In this document: positions 17,143 through 26,882 of the stretch, in pieces
How the letters are laid out: each line of letters opens with the position of its first letter
How positions within the stretch are numbered: the first letter of the stretch is position 1
DNA from: M3007 sp031398055
GTDB lineage: Bacteria > Bacteroidota > Bacteroidia > Chitinophagales > Saprospiraceae
Direction: 5' to 3'
Length of the DNA: 64,000 bases
Assembly: GCA_031398055.1 (NCBI GenBank)
Contig: JANNMS010000084.1
Coordinates: forward strand, 1 to 64,000
Position numbers and translations under genes: made by a program
Notes under the pieces: model-generated
Databases searched by the model: none
The model's input: the letters and a program-made list of their open reading frames with translations, nothing else
Told to the model about the DNA's origin: nothing

Positions 17143-17265
17143 AGCACATGCTCTTTATCACATAGATTTATAGGATTTTTCACATAGATTCACATAGAAA
17201 ACATAGATTTTTATGTGAATCTATGTGAAAAATCCTATAAATCTATGTGATAAAGAGCATGTGCT
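17143..17265. repeat. Perfect inverted repeat with 54-nt arms
   Basis: Bases 17143-17196 are the exact reverse complement of 17212-17265, with a 15-base spacer. The arms contain CACATAGATT-type units. It lies between the convergent ends of the porin and anti-sigma genes, so it could stop transcription from both sides. The bases just outside (17132-17145, TGTAACTACTTAGC) match the start of the 45621 element. Confidence 0.95.
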
Positions 17266-17279
17266 TGAATAAACAGTGT

Positions 17280-18551
17280 TCAGAATCCATACAAAACTGC
17301 AGATTTCAAACCCCAAAAACGCGGAATTCCCGGCTGGTTTTTGTCGATTTTAAATTGGTACGCCGCGCCCGTTTGCCAAAACCAGTGCTGCGAAAAACGG
17401 TAGCGCAAGCCAAGATTCATGTCCAAAAACGAAATGGTTTTACCCAGCGCAGGCACGTGTACTTCCTGACTTTTCTCCGCGCCAGTAATTTGATGCGTGA
17501 AATTTTCTTCCAATTCAAAACCCGGATGCCACTGCGCGGCGTACCCCAAACCGAAGTACGGACTGAATTTTTGCGCCGGTTTTAACCAATATCGCATCCC
17601 GGCAGTCATTTGAAAAATAGGTTTGAAACCCTCGTGCGGTTTAAAATATTTGAGCAAATAATCGTCGCCGGGCGGGACGCTGGGTGGCAAACCCAGTTTT
17701 TCATCATAAACATTTCCACGAAAACCGATGCCGCCGAACGCGCCTTCGAGGGTCATGGCCAAGCGGTCTGAAAACACAATTTCCCCGGTCAAAAAGGTCG
17801 AATAACCACCGGTTTTGGACAAATTTTCGGCATTTGGAAACATCGCACCGCCGCCTGCGCCGATTCTAAAACTTCGCGGCGTGAGCAAAAATGGCCGCGG
17901 TTCGCGGTTTAAAGGCGTGATGACAAAATCATTTTCCGGGAGAATCCGGTGTTTTTGAGGTGTTTCCAAAAAAATGGTTTTGGTGGGAAGCAATGCTAAA
18001 AAACCTGACCGATTGTCTTCGGTCAGTTTTTTTTCAGTAGTGATTTTTGAAGTTTTTTCAACCCCAAAATTTGCCTCGTTTTGCCCCTGCCTATTTTCCG
18101 CCGCCGCCCATTTTTCTAAATTTAAAAGTTTTCCCTGCCCTGATTTTCCAATGTTTTCCAACCCAAATACTTCCTGATTTTCATCGAAAACCGGGTTTGC
18201 TTTTTGCCTAAAAACCACCGTCCGGTAAATCGTATCGTATTGATACACAACGGTTTTTTGAAAAGTCGTGTCGTGCAGCGTGACCGTTTCGCGTTGGATT
18301 TTTTGCCATTCGGTTTGCATGGTTTCTGCACGTTTTTCAGATTGTTTGAACATCCAAAACCAGCCCAAATTGGAAACCAAAAGCAGCCCCGTCAACGCCC
18401 CCAGCCACCACAACGGCAGCATCCGCCACCGTCGCTGTTGCTGCTGGTCGAGCCGGGGCGAGAGCCGTTCCCAATCTTCTTCGCTGAGGTCGGGCACGTC
18501 GGCGCGTCGCATTTTTTCGGAAAAAGTTTTATCAAAATCGAAGTCTTCCAT
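17280..18551 (-). CDS. Putative anti-sigma factor with C-terminal barrel-like domain
   Basis: The start is 3 bases after the ECF sigma gene, a usual sigma/anti-sigma arrangement. Residues 1-42 are charged and helical (DVPDLSEEDWERLSPRLDQ), as in anti-sigma N-termini. Residues about 43-68 are one membrane span (LPLWWLGALTGLLLVSNLGW). A coiled, low-complexity middle follows to about 215. The last 200 residues look like an outer-membrane barrel (GAGGGAMFPNAENL..., YFGLGYAAQWHPGF, LGLRYRFSQHWFWQTGAAYQF). A single inner-membrane anchor joined to a barrel-like domain is unusual. I cannot exclude that it is only a periplasmic beta-rich domain. Confidence 0.62.
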   Translation of the reverse strand: MEDFDFDKTFSEKMRRADVPDLSEEDWERLSPRLDQQQQRRWRMLPLWWLGALTGLLLVSNLGWFWMFKQSEKRAETMQTEWQKIQRETVTLHDTTFQKTVVYQYDTIYRTVVFRQKANPVFDENQEVFGLENIGKSGQGKLLNLEKWAAAENRQGQNEANFGVEKTSKITTEKKLTEDNRSGFLALLPTKTIFLETPQKHRILPENDFVITPLNREPRPFLLTPRSFRIGAGGGAMFPNAENLSKTGGYSTFLTGEIVFSDRLAMTLEGAFGGIGFRGNVYDEKLGLPPSVPPGDDYLLKYFKPHEGFKPIFQMTAGMRYWLKPAQKFSPYFGLGYAAQWHPGFELEENFTHQITGAEKSQEVHVPALGKTISFLDMNLGLRYRFSQHWFWQTGAAYQFKIDKNQPGIPRFWGLKSAVLYGF

Positions 18552-18553
18552 TT

Positions 18554-19114
18554 TTAAGCATGGGTTTGAGGTATTACGAATGCCTGTTTTTTCATCATCG
18601 TTTTCAATTTTGCGCGTGCTTTGAATAGGTTTGATTTGGATGCGCCGACCGAAATGCCCAACAAATCGGCGATTTCTTGGTGGTCGTAGCCTTCGATGGC
18701 AAAAAGATTGATGGCTGCACGGTACGCTGGGGGGAGTTTTTGTACCAAATCGCGCAGTTCGTCCGCCGAAATCTGCGAGATGACCTCGGACGAAAAACCG
18801 ACGTTCACCGCCGTTTCCAAATCATCGGCCTGGAGTTCGTTTTTGATGTTTTTCCGGTAATAATCAATGGCCGTGAAAACCGTGATTTTGTTGAGCCAGG
18901 GTTTGAAAGGCTGCTCCGGATTGTAGTTTTCAATCTTTGAAAAAATTTTCAAAAACACATCATTCACGATTTCCCGCGCCTCGTCCAACGACGAAGCGTA
19001 GCGCAGCCCGACCGCCAACGTGTATTGGTAAAAGAGTTGGTACAACTCTTTTTGGAACGCACGGTCGTGGCGGCGGCAACCTTCGAGGATTTGAACGAGC
19101 CGGTTGTTGTTCAT
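18554..19114 (-). CDS. ECF-type RNA polymerase sigma factor
   Basis: The 186-residue protein has sigma region 2 at about 20-95 (LYQLFYQYTLAVGLRYASS, DEAREIVNDVFLKIFSKI, FKPWLNKITVFTAIDYYR) and region 4 at about 120-175 (KLPPAYRAAINLFAIEGYDH, QEIADLLGISVGASKSNLF). It directs transcription of an unknown regulon, probably controlled by the membrane protein encoded immediately downstream. The gene begins with ATG 19114. Confidence 0.92.
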   Translation of the reverse strand: MNNNRLVQILEGCRRHDRAFQKELYQLFYQYTLAVGLRYASSLDEAREIVNDVFLKIFSKIENYNPEQPFKPWLNKITVFTAIDYYRKNIKNELQADDLETAVNVGFSSEVISQISADELRDLVQKLPPAYRAAINLFAIEGYDHQEIADLLGISVGASKSNLFKARAKLKTMMKKQAFVIPQTHA

Positions 19115-19496
19115 CTTACTTTGGATATAATTCGGGGCAACCGTTGGCTACGGTTGCCCTGATTGTTAAAATTTTACAAGGTTGCTCGGTTTCGTGGCTG
19201 AAAAAAGGTGATATTCATCACTTCGCCATGTACCCCGGAACTCCGTTCCGGAAGCCGCCGGCTCGGCATCGGCACCTGAAAATCGCGGTGCGATGCCCTG
19301 ATTTCCCCCAAAATCCTTTCTCGTTGCCCACCAAACTGCGCAAAACCTCGGCAGTCGCTTTCATTTTCCGCTTTTTCGCTTTTTTCATTTTCCGTCTGAC
19401 CAAACTTTAAAATTTCTAAAATCACCTTAAAAAAAATCCGGGGGCCGCTCGATTGCCACCACCGGATTTGAATTTAAAACCCAGATTATTCACTTT
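19115..19496. other. Intergenic region between sigma gene and T9SS pseudogene
   Basis: There is no credible gene in this 382-base gap. It holds a single CCGGAACTCCGTTCCGG palindrome at 19235-19251, a repeat of GGTTGCCC/GGCAACC character at about 19135-19160, and the terminator of the leftward gene at 19429-19469. The sigma promoter should be here but I did not recognise a box. Confidence 0.5.
19429..19469 (-). terminator. Rho-independent terminator of the T9SS-sorted gene
   Basis: On the minus strand AAATCCGG (19469-19462) pairs with CCGGATTT (19441-19434), followed by a run of T. It lies 28 bases after the stop codon at 19497. Confidence 0.6.
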
Positions 19497-22253
19497 TTAA
19501 AAAACCACGAATTGCTTTATTTCTAATTTTTCGCCTACCAAAACCCGCACGGAAAAAACGCCCGGCTGCCAGTCGCCGATTTCAATTTGAAACTGGTTTT
19601 CGCCCGCATCCATTTGCCACAAATCATTGAAAATCAATTGCCCAGCCGTGTTGAAAATTTCCAGCCGTGCCTCCTCGCCTTCCGTTTTTTCATTGAAAAA
19701 TTTTAGGAAAAAACTGCCGTTCGCCGGGTTTGGGTAAATCTTCAAATTTTCATTTGAAAAATTTTCAATCTCCTGAAAATCAGCGCGTTCCGAGTTTTCG
19801 CCGGGGCGCAACGCCGCCGTTTGGAAAGTATAAATTGGTGAAAACGGGAACCACGCCGTGCCGCATTTCGTGCGGATTTGAACTTGGTAAACCGTCCCGG
19901 CGGCCAGCCCGGCGAGTTGAAATTGGTCGGCTGTCGTATTGGCATTTGTCCAAGCGGTCGTGCCGACGGCGCGGCGTTTTATGTTGTACAAAGTTGCCCC
20001 GGCGGCGGGCGACCAATCTACCAAAACCGAGTTTGCGGTGATGTTTGAAAATGTCATGTCGGTCGGCGAGGAACAGGTCGTGCCTGCTTTTGGGGTTTTG
20101 AATGTCCGAGTTGCGGAGTAGGCCGTCCAAGTTGTGCCGCATTTTGCACGGATTCGCCAAATATGTACTTTAAATGGGTTCAAATTTATTTTTGCCAAAA
20201 AAGTATCGGTCAAAATGGTCGTTTGCCAAGCCAAACCATTTTCTTTAAATTAAACTTGGTACTCCGTCGCGCCCATATTTTTCCAATGAATTTTGACGGA
20301 AGTGGCCGTCAAATCGGTCTCTTTTTGCTTTTGCGGGACACCGCAAACGGGCGGCGGCGGCGTGCCATTTCCCACCGAAATATTCCAAGTGCAACCCGCC
20401 GCGCCGTTGGCATCGACTGCCACAAAATACGTCTGGCCGACGGTCAAATTTGAAAGTGGGACGCTGAAATTCCCGGAATTTCCGGGGCTGGTGCAGTTGC
20501 CGACGGGCACAAAATTGTTCAAATTCGAACCGGAAAACACGGCAACTTCAATGCCCGTCGTCGGTGCGGTGCAGTTCAAATTCGTAAAATTGAGGGTCGG
20601 ATTGGCGACGCTGGCCGTGAATTTGAACCAAACATCGCGCGTCACCGAGCCGTTGCAGGGAAAAAGCGTGGCCGCCGCGCCGCCGAAATTGTTGTCGAAA
20701 TAACCGACATTTCCGTCAGCGAGGGCTTGCGCCGAAATGGGTTTCGCGCCGGGCGGGTTGTCGCTCGTTGGCGGTTCGGTGAGCCGCGTGATGAAAATAT
20801 CGTAGGAGCCGAAACTGGTCAAATTGCCCACCGCGCCCGTCGGGTCGCAGTCGGCGGTCAGTTGAAAACTGCCGGTAAAAATGACGTTCGTGCCAAAAAC
20901 CGCCAGCCCGGTCACGTTGTCGTGGCTCGTCCCGCCGACCGTGCCGCTCCACAAATACTCGCCCGCCGGGTTGAAACTGGCCACAAAACCATCAAATCCC
21001 CCGGCGTTCGGGCGGGTGAACGATGGGCCAGCCGAGTTGAGTTCGATGGCACCGATTTGGTACACGCCCAAGGCCACGATGTTGCCGTTTCCGTCGAGCG
21101 CGACGCGGACGCCAGCGTCATCTTGATTGGTCACGCCCATTTGTTTTTGCCAGAGGCGGCCGCCGTCGTTGTCGAATTTGAGCAAAAAAACGTCTTCGCC
21201 AATCGTGCCGTAATTGTTCAAAGTGAGCGGGCTGCCCGGGTAGTTGTTGAAATTGTTGATGAAATCGCCGATGACATAAAGGCTGCCGTCGAGGCCAAAA
21301 ACAAGGCCTTTTCCCATTTCCCAGCGGCCAAAATTTCAGTAAAAATTGACCCAATCGTAGTTGCCGTCGCCGTCATACTGGGCCACGAAAATATCTTCGT
21401 AAGACCCCTGCACCAGCGGGATTGGCGGATTGACCGTCCCCGCGCCCGGGTCAAAATCTTCTGGATTGCCCTGCAAATAACCAATATAACCCGTGATGGC
21501 AAGGAAATCATCGCCGCCCCCATTTGTCCAGACATCCAGCCCGTTCACTGAGCCGCCGACGTTTTTTGCCCAGACATAACCTGCGTCGAGGTCGTATTTT
21601 GCCAAAAAAGTGCGGTTGACTTGGCTGCTGCCCGAGCCACCGGTCGTGAGGTTTGCCGCGCCCGCGCCCGGGTCGAAATCCACCGTGTTTTCAAAGTCCC
21701 CCACGAGGTAAAGGTGTCCGCCCGAACTGATTTTGAGCGACTCCACGTCTTCGAAAGTGCCCGCGCTGCCGAGCGCGTGTACCCAAACGAGGCTGCCGTC
21801 CGCGCCGTCGAGCCGCATGAAAAATCCATCGCGGCTGCCGTTCGAGGTGAGCAAAAAGGTGTCGGCTGGGGCGGGGTCGAAATCCACCTCGCCCTGAAAA
21901 AAACCGCAGGTGTACACGTTGCCGTTCGTGTCGGTGGCCAAGTTTAGGAACCTTTTCAGTTCGGGACCCGAAAATGCGGATGCCCATAAAAATCCGCCCG
22001 CAAGCGAGTATTTGGCCACAAAACCGTCGGTCGCACCCGACGCGGCGGTCAAATTGAACACGCCCGCGCCGGGGTCGAAATCGCAGGTGCCCGAAAAATT
22101 GCCGCAGAGCAGGATGTTCCCGGCGTTGTCAGTTGAAATGGAGTAGGAAATTTCAGAACCCGTGCCGCCGATTTGGGCGATGAAATTGGTCTGCGCGGGC
22201 AAAAAAGTGCCGCAAAAAATGGAAAGCAAAATGTGGAAAAGGTGCTTTTTCAT
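19497..22253 (-). pseudogene. T9SS-sorted SBBP/Fn3 protein interrupted by two in-frame stops
   Basis: One 918-codon frame runs from ATG 22253 to 19497 and is broken only by TGA at 21336-21338 (codon 306) and TAA at 20250-20252 (codon 668); reading continues in the same frame after both. Order: signal peptide (1-21, ending FLPAQ), beta-propeller-like repeats with DFDPGAG motifs, a pre-peptidase-C-like domain (PPGAKPISAQALADGNVGYF), two fibronectin III repeats, and the T9SS type A sorting domain starting LKIYPNPANGSFFLKF and ending LEIKQFVVF. A natural CAA to TAA change would explain YQV-stop-FKENGLAW. The stops lie inside otherwise conserved repeats. It is either a decaying surface protein or a sequence with base errors. 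Confidence 0.85.
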
Positions 22254-22254
22254 T

Positions 22255-22460
22255 CAGGTCAAACGCATTAAAATCCATTACCGAAGGGAATCTATGTTTA
22301 TAGAAATTTAAATGGAAATGCACGAGAAATCCCGAAGGGATTTTATGTAAAAACTCGCGCCTGAAAACATAAAATCCCTTCGGGATTTGAGGAAAATGCC
22401 CTTGCTCTGAGCTATAAACATAGATTCCCTTCGGGAATGGATTTTAATGCGTTTGACCTG
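22255..22460. repeat. Nested 206-bp palindrome at the end of the SpvB-like gene
   Basis: The outer arms (22255-22303 and 22412-22460, 49 nt) pair with one mismatch. An inner pair AAATCCCGAAGGGATTTTAT / ATAAAATCCCTTCGGGATTT lies within (22327-22388). The palindrome starts 2 bases upstream of the T9SS gene's ATG and its right arm encodes the last residues of the SpvB-like protein. Confidence 0.9.
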
Positions 22461-24557
22461 GCTATTATAGACGTATTCTTCAAAATGAAAAGCGTCTCCC
22501 CTGCTGTAATAATTATGTATCCGGGAAGTTTTTGCAGGAAGAATTGAAAGGTCATTCCATGAATGTGAAATATCCATTTTGCCATCACCATTGAAATCTG
22601 AAATAAAGAGTTTATCTCCCTGAAAGCCTTCATAAATTAAAGGTGTATGATTAAAAGTGAAGGGTGTTTCTATAAAACCTGTTCCGGTTGAAATATCCTT
22701 ATACCATGGGGCTTGGGCATTTGTTGTGCTTGCTCTTGTCAAAATATCAGTCTTCCCATCGCCATTAAAATCTCCAAAATATAACAAGTGGTATTTTGTG
22801 GGGAAGCCGCCCGAAAAAATACTTTTAGCCGAGTTGCCTTCAAATGTGAAAATCTCACAAACCGTATTTTTTATGACCATCAAATCACTCTTTCCATCAC
22901 CATTGAAATCCAAAACGTGGATTTTTTCTGCTATCCCCCAATCATTTATGGATAAAGTTGAAGAGCCGGAAATGGAAATTTCATAAAAAACAACACCGAT
23001 TGCATCGTTTTTAGTGGCCTTGTATTGAGTACTATTATTTACTGACCTCAATAAGGTAAGTAAATCACTTTTCCCATCTCCATTAAAATCACCAGTGAAA
23101 ATGTAATTTCCACTGGTAGGAATAATGTTATTACTAATCCCTTGTGGTATGACATTGTGATATTGAAAGGAAGTGGCATTGTTCTGGCTTTCATACCAAT
23201 CAATCCAATCTAATCGCCTGTCATTTCCCGTCGTTGAGGTACGAACCGTAATAATATCATCTGCTCCATCGCCGGAAAGGTCAACCGTTAAAAAATTATA
23301 AAGGTTTGAAACATCCGTTTTATTGATAACCTTATAATTGGTTGGCAAATTCTGGGTGCCTGATAAAGTGAAAGTGCTATTGCCAGAAGAAGGTTCTTTG
23401 CGATAAACCTTGAAATTGGTATGATAGACAATGTTGTTTACGACATTTTTAGTACAAGCCAAAATATCAGAATAGCCATCCGCATTAAAATCACCAGCCA
23501 AAATATTTACGGTTTGATTCAAAAACGCAGTCGAAGTCCCTGTTGTAAAATTATTGGTTGGCAGGTCTCCGTATTTAAAAATGGTGGTGTTTAAGAAATT
23601 GCCGTTACTCCCAGTCTCTAAGACCTGTTTCAGGAAAGAATTTACGTTGTTATTAGTTGTATAATAGAAATTGTAAGCCTTGAAATATTCATTTCCTTCT
23701 GCTGAAATTATAATATTATCCAAAATGTATTTGCTGACCATCGAAGCATTGGCAACATAAGTTGTGTTTACATCGGAACGAACGGAATAAGCGAATTTCA
23801 ACTTATTATACGGAGTCAAATTGGCAGCCGCATTTCCTGTATAATTGATTTCATCAATCCGAGAGTCGCGGTCGGTGTTTAAGTATTTGAATTCGATGTA
23901 ATTTCCATCTGTGTAAAGTATTTTGTTTATCCGCCAAAACAACACTTTCGTATTGTCATTATTCAAAAAACGGGCATCAGAAGTGTTGCCAAATTCCATT
24001 GTAACACCGTCTTTTGTTACAACAGAGAACCAAAGCGGCCCACCGCCTAAATCGCCGTTGGATGTGGTTGTAGAAAAATTTTCAGTTTCCGTGCCATAAG
24101 TTGCTCCATCTGAGCCATAAGTTCCAGTTTTGCTCATTAGTCGCATCCCGTCCAATGCAAAACGGTCGTCGGAACTGAAATCAACAGGTTTAGTTGCGCT
24201 ATTGTGGTAAATGGTTTGCCCTACCCTTGTAATCATGGACAAACCGCTGATGCTCCAACCTCTTCCGGCTATTCCACCACCGCTCAAAGAATTATAGGCA
24301 ACTGAAATGTTGGGAGTTACCCCATTTGTTCCGGGCGGAACGGCAATTGGTATCGAATAGGCCGCGCTTCCAGAAGATGCGTCTGCCGAGGCCGCAACAG
24401 ACCCAACTGCATAAGTCAATTCAACAGTTTTGGTGAAATTAGAATTGGTATAGAGGGCTGTATAACTTGTACTTTGAGCCTCTGTTTTTAGGAAAGAAAT
24501 AGCACACAAAAATATGGCTATCAATGGGTTGGGATTATTAAAGGATGGTTGTTTCAT
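22308..24557 (-). CDS. SpvB-type protein with VCBS/FG-GAP repeats, truncated
   Basis: The 749-residue protein has a signal peptide (to about residue 28, KTEAQS) and the N-terminal SpvB/TcdB-like domain (SGSAAYSIPIAVPPGTNG, ISVAYNSLSGGGIAGRGWSI). Six calcium-binding-like repeats follow, such as GDFNADGYSDILA, DLSGDGADDIITV and DFNGDGKMDISHS. In full-length relatives an Rhs/YD-repeat core and toxin tip follow; here the frame runs into the palindrome and ends after about 50 repeat-encoded residues (KIHSRRESMFIAQSKG). It is probably the head of a polymorphic-toxin or adhesin gene cut off by rearrangement. The gene is more AT-rich than its neighbours, consistent with transfer. Confidence 0.78.
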   Translation of the reverse strand: MKQPSFNNPNPLIAIFLCAISFLKTEAQSTSYTALYTNSNFTKTVELTYAVGSVAASADASSGSAAYSIPIAVPPGTNGVTPNISVAYNSLSGGGIAGRGWSISGLSMITRVGQTIYHNSATKPVDFSSDDRFALDGMRLMSKTGTYGSDGATYGTETENFSTTTSNGDLGGGPLWFSVVTKDGVTMEFGNTSDARFLNNDNTKVLFWRINKILYTDGNYIEFKYLNTDRDSRIDEINYTGNAAANLTPYNKLKFAYSVRSDVNTTYVANASMVSKYILDNIIISAEGNEYFKAYNFYYTTNNNVNSFLKQVLETGSNGNFLNTTIFKYGDLPTNNFTTGTSTAFLNQTVNILAGDFNADGYSDILACTKNVVNNIVYHTNFKVYRKEPSSGNSTFTLSGTQNLPTNYKVINKTDVSNLYNFLTVDLSGDGADDIITVRTSTTGNDRRLDWIDWYESQNNATSFQYHNVIPQGISNNIIPTSGNYIFTGDFNGDGKSDLLTLLRSVNNSTQYKATKNDAIGVVFYEISISGSSTLSINDWGIAEKIHVLDFNGDGKSDLMVIKNTVCEIFTFEGNSAKSIFSGGFPTKYHLLYFGDFNGDGKTDILTRASTTNAQAPWYKDISTGTGFIETPFTFNHTPLIYEGFQGDKLFISDFNGDGKMDISHSWNDLSILPAKTSRIHNYYSRGDAFHFEEYVYNSQVKRIKIHSRRESMFIAQSKGIFLKSRRDFMFSGASFYIKSLRDFSCISI

Positions 24558-24776
24558 AAAAAGGTAAATGTTTAATTGATATGGAAATCAGGTTACTGAA
24601 ATTTCAATTCTTTTGCGCCATTTTTTTTTCGAGAAATAAAATGTTGGTTGCACAAACAATATAGGTGCAAAGTTTTACGGCTTTTTTTCCAGCCCCCATA
24701 CTTTTCACTTCCTTTTTTCAACCCAAATACTTCGTTTTCGGAACTCTCACTACCTTTATGCAAAATTTTCTTCAAG

Positions 24777-25238
24777 ATGACCCACAAATTTTCTCAAATC
24801 GGTTTTAACATTAAAACAATCAGAAGCGTGAAAGGCATTAAGCCACAAGACCTTGCAGACCAAATTGGCATCAGTGCTCGTGCGCTCCAAAATATTGAAA
24901 ATGGAAAAACCGATGTCCCACATTCAAGATTGGAACAAATCGCAAAGGCATTTGGCAAAACCGTTGCAGAATTGGAAGCGTGGCATGAAAAGCCAATCAT
25001 CAATAATATTCATCAGCCACAAGACAAGTTCATCATTGTCAATCACGGTTCAGTCCAATACGAGGCTGAAATGCCTAAAAAAGTGCAGGAACTTGATTCA
25101 AAAGTGGAAAACCATGCTCAACAGATAGATGAAATAAAACAAGACCGCGCTCAATTTTTTACCCTTTTCTCTCAATTGCAGGAACAAATGGGCATGATTA
25201 TTAAAAAGTTGGTTCAAACTGAACACAAAGAAATCTAA
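24777..25238 (+). CDS. XRE-family transcriptional regulator with coiled-coil tail
   Basis: From ATG 24777 the protein has 153 residues; upstream codons in frame are not protein-like. The helix-turn-helix lies at about 8-65 (NIKTIRSVKGIKPQDLADQI, GISARALQNIENGKTDVP, RLEQIAKAFGKTVAELEAW). After a linker, residues about 110-150 form a coiled coil (VQELDSKVENHAQQIDEIKQD). The domain binds DNA; its target is unknown. It is divergent from the truncated SpvB-like gene and AT-rich like it, so both may have arrived together. Confidence 0.85.
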   Translation: MTHKFSQIGFNIKTIRSVKGIKPQDLADQIGISARALQNIENGKTDVPHSRLEQIAKAFGKTVAELEAWHEKPIINNIHQPQDKFIIVNHGSVQYEAEMPKKVQELDSKVENHAQQIDEIKQDRAQFFTLFSQLQEQMGMIIKKLVQTEHKEI

Positions 25239-25257
25239 TCAGTGAATCCCCAAAAAC

Positions 25258-25299
25258 AAAAATCTCGCCCCCGGACGATTCCGAAAGGCGAGATTTTTT
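25258..25299. terminator. Bidirectional rho-independent terminator
   Basis: AAAAATCTCGCC (25258-25269) pairs with GGCGAGATTTTT (25287-25298) around a 17-base loop. It lies between the convergent XRE and RNase G genes and has an A tract on one side and a T tract on the other, so it can serve both. Confidence 0.82.
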
Positions 25300-25328
25300 A
25301 TTTTGATTGGAAATTTCCCGAAAGTCAA

Positions 25329-26882
25329 CTAATTCAGTCGAATCTCATCCTCGTGTTCATCAAAAAACCGGTAATCACTCAACGGAAAATCTCCTGATGG
25401 AACAATCGTAATCCATTTATGGTACTTCCAATACCATTTGAATTGCTGCGATTTCCACAAACCTTTTTTCAAAAAAGCGTCGAGGTACGGATGTACCCGC
25501 AAAATCAGTTTCGATTTTGGCCGCGATTGCATGATGAATTCGAGGTCGCGTTCGATGTCGTCCACCAACAAAATCGTGGCGTTCACTTTTCCAGAACCGC
25601 CGCAGGTCGGGCAAGTTTCGGAAGTGTCCACCGCCGTTTCGGGGCGGGCACGTTCGCGGGTGATTTGCATGATGCCAAATTTCGAGACGGGCAAAATCGT
25701 GTGCTGCGCCCGGTCTTTTTTCATGGCATCGGTCATGGCTTTGAAAAGCAGTTTTTTGTTGTCGGGGTTTTTCATGTCGATAAAATCAATCATGATCAAA
25801 CCGCCGATGTCGCGCAGCCGAATTTGCCGCGCAATCTCGTCTGCCGATTCCAAATTCACGTTCAAAATGGCCGTTTCGGTATCGCCCGTTGTCACCCGGT
25901 GGCCGCTGTTCACGTCGATGACGTGCATCGCTTCCGTTTTTTCGATAATCAAATACGCGCCGCTATTCATCGTAGCCGTTTTTCCGAACGAGGCTTTTAT
26001 CTGTCGGCTCACGCCGCTCGAATCAAAAATGTGCTTGTTTCCGGTGTGCAAAGTGACCATTTTGGCGTGTTCCGGACTAAAACTTTGCAGATAACTTTTG
26101 ATGCTGCCGCCGAGTTCTTTGTCATTGACCAAAATCCGCGAAAACGAATCGGTCAACAAATCGCGCAGCACTGAGGCCGGTTTGTCGAGTTCGCTCAAAA
26201 GTTTGGCAGGGGCGGTTTCGGTTTTGAGCGATTTGAAAATTTCTTCCCATTTTGCCATCAATTCGTTGACTTCCTCGTGCATCTCGGCCACTTTTTTGCC
26301 CTCGGCAGCCGTGCGGATAATCAAACCGAAATTTTTTGGACGGATACTTTCGGCCAACGTTTGCAGCCGTTTGCGTTCTTCCGGGCTGGCAATTTTTTTG
26401 GAAACCGAAACGAGGTCGGAAAACGGGGTCAAAACCATGAAACGCCCCGGCAAGGTCAGTTCGCAACTCAGCCGAGGGCCTTTTGTCGAAATCGGTTCTT
26501 TCAAAATTTGGACGAGCACCGCATGCCGTTTGTTCAAAACTTGATCAACTTTCCCCGTTTTTACGATTTCTTGTTCGTACTTGAAATTTTCGAGTTTGTG
26601 GGTGTTGATTTGGCCGTTTATCACGCCGTTTGCCCATTTTACCATCGACAAAACCTTCGGGCCGAGATCGGTGTAATGTAAAAACGAGTCTTTCCGATGG
26701 CCGATGTCAACGAATGCTGCATTCAAACCGGGCATCAATTTTCGGATTTTGCCGATAAAAATATCGCCGACGGTGAAGTTGTTGTTGGTTTTTTGGTGGT
26801 GCAGTTCCACCAATTTCCCGCCTTCCAACAAGGCTAACTCCACGCCCGTCGGGGTGGAGTTGATGATAAGTTCTTTATCCAT
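25329..26882 (-). CDS. rng: Ribonuclease G (RNase E/G family)
   Basis: The endoribonuclease matures 16S rRNA and turns over mRNA. From ATG 26882 it has 517 residues and begins MDKELIINSTPTGVELALLE. An S1 domain occupies about 30-130 (GDIFIGKIRKLMPGLNAAFV, DIGHRKDSFLHY). The catalytic DNase I-like region has VIDVNSGHRV and IGGLIMIDFIDMKN, whose Asp residues bind Mg. CPTCGGSGKV is the zinc-link motif. A frame extension up to 26945 is possible but lacks conservation. The gene lies downstream of the HU and ribosomal small-protein genes on the same strand but separated by 730 bases. Confidence 0.94.
   Translation of the reverse strand: MDKELIINSTPTGVELALLEGGKLVELHHQKTNNNFTVGDIFIGKIRKLMPGLNAAFVDIGHRKDSFLHYTDLGPKVLSMVKWANGVINGQINTHKLENFKYEQEIVKTGKVDQVLNKRHAVLVQILKEPISTKGPRLSCELTLPGRFMVLTPFSDLVSVSKKIASPEERKRLQTLAESIRPKNFGLIIRTAAEGKKVAEMHEEVNELMAKWEEIFKSLKTETAPAKLLSELDKPASVLRDLLTDSFSRILVNDKELGGSIKSYLQSFSPEHAKMVTLHTGNKHIFDSSGVSRQIKASFGKTATMNSGAYLIIEKTEAMHVIDVNSGHRVTTGDTETAILNVNLESADEIARQIRLRDIGGLIMIDFIDMKNPDNKKLLFKAMTDAMKKDRAQHTILPVSKFGIMQITRERARPETAVDTSETCPTCGGSGKVNATILLVDDIERDLEFIMQSRPKSKLILRVHPYLDAFLKKGLWKSQQFKWYWKYHKWITIVPSGDFPLSDYRFFDEHEDEIRLN

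Noticed and set aside
20727..21551. 274-codon plus-strand frame
   Set aside because: It mirrors the conserved repeats of the T9SS gene on the other strand and has no recognisable domain.
19497..22253. Stop-codon reassignment or selenocysteine for the TGA/TAA in the T9SS gene
   Set aside because: One stop is TAA, no SECIS-like hairpin stands out after the TGA, and both codons end many normal genes here.
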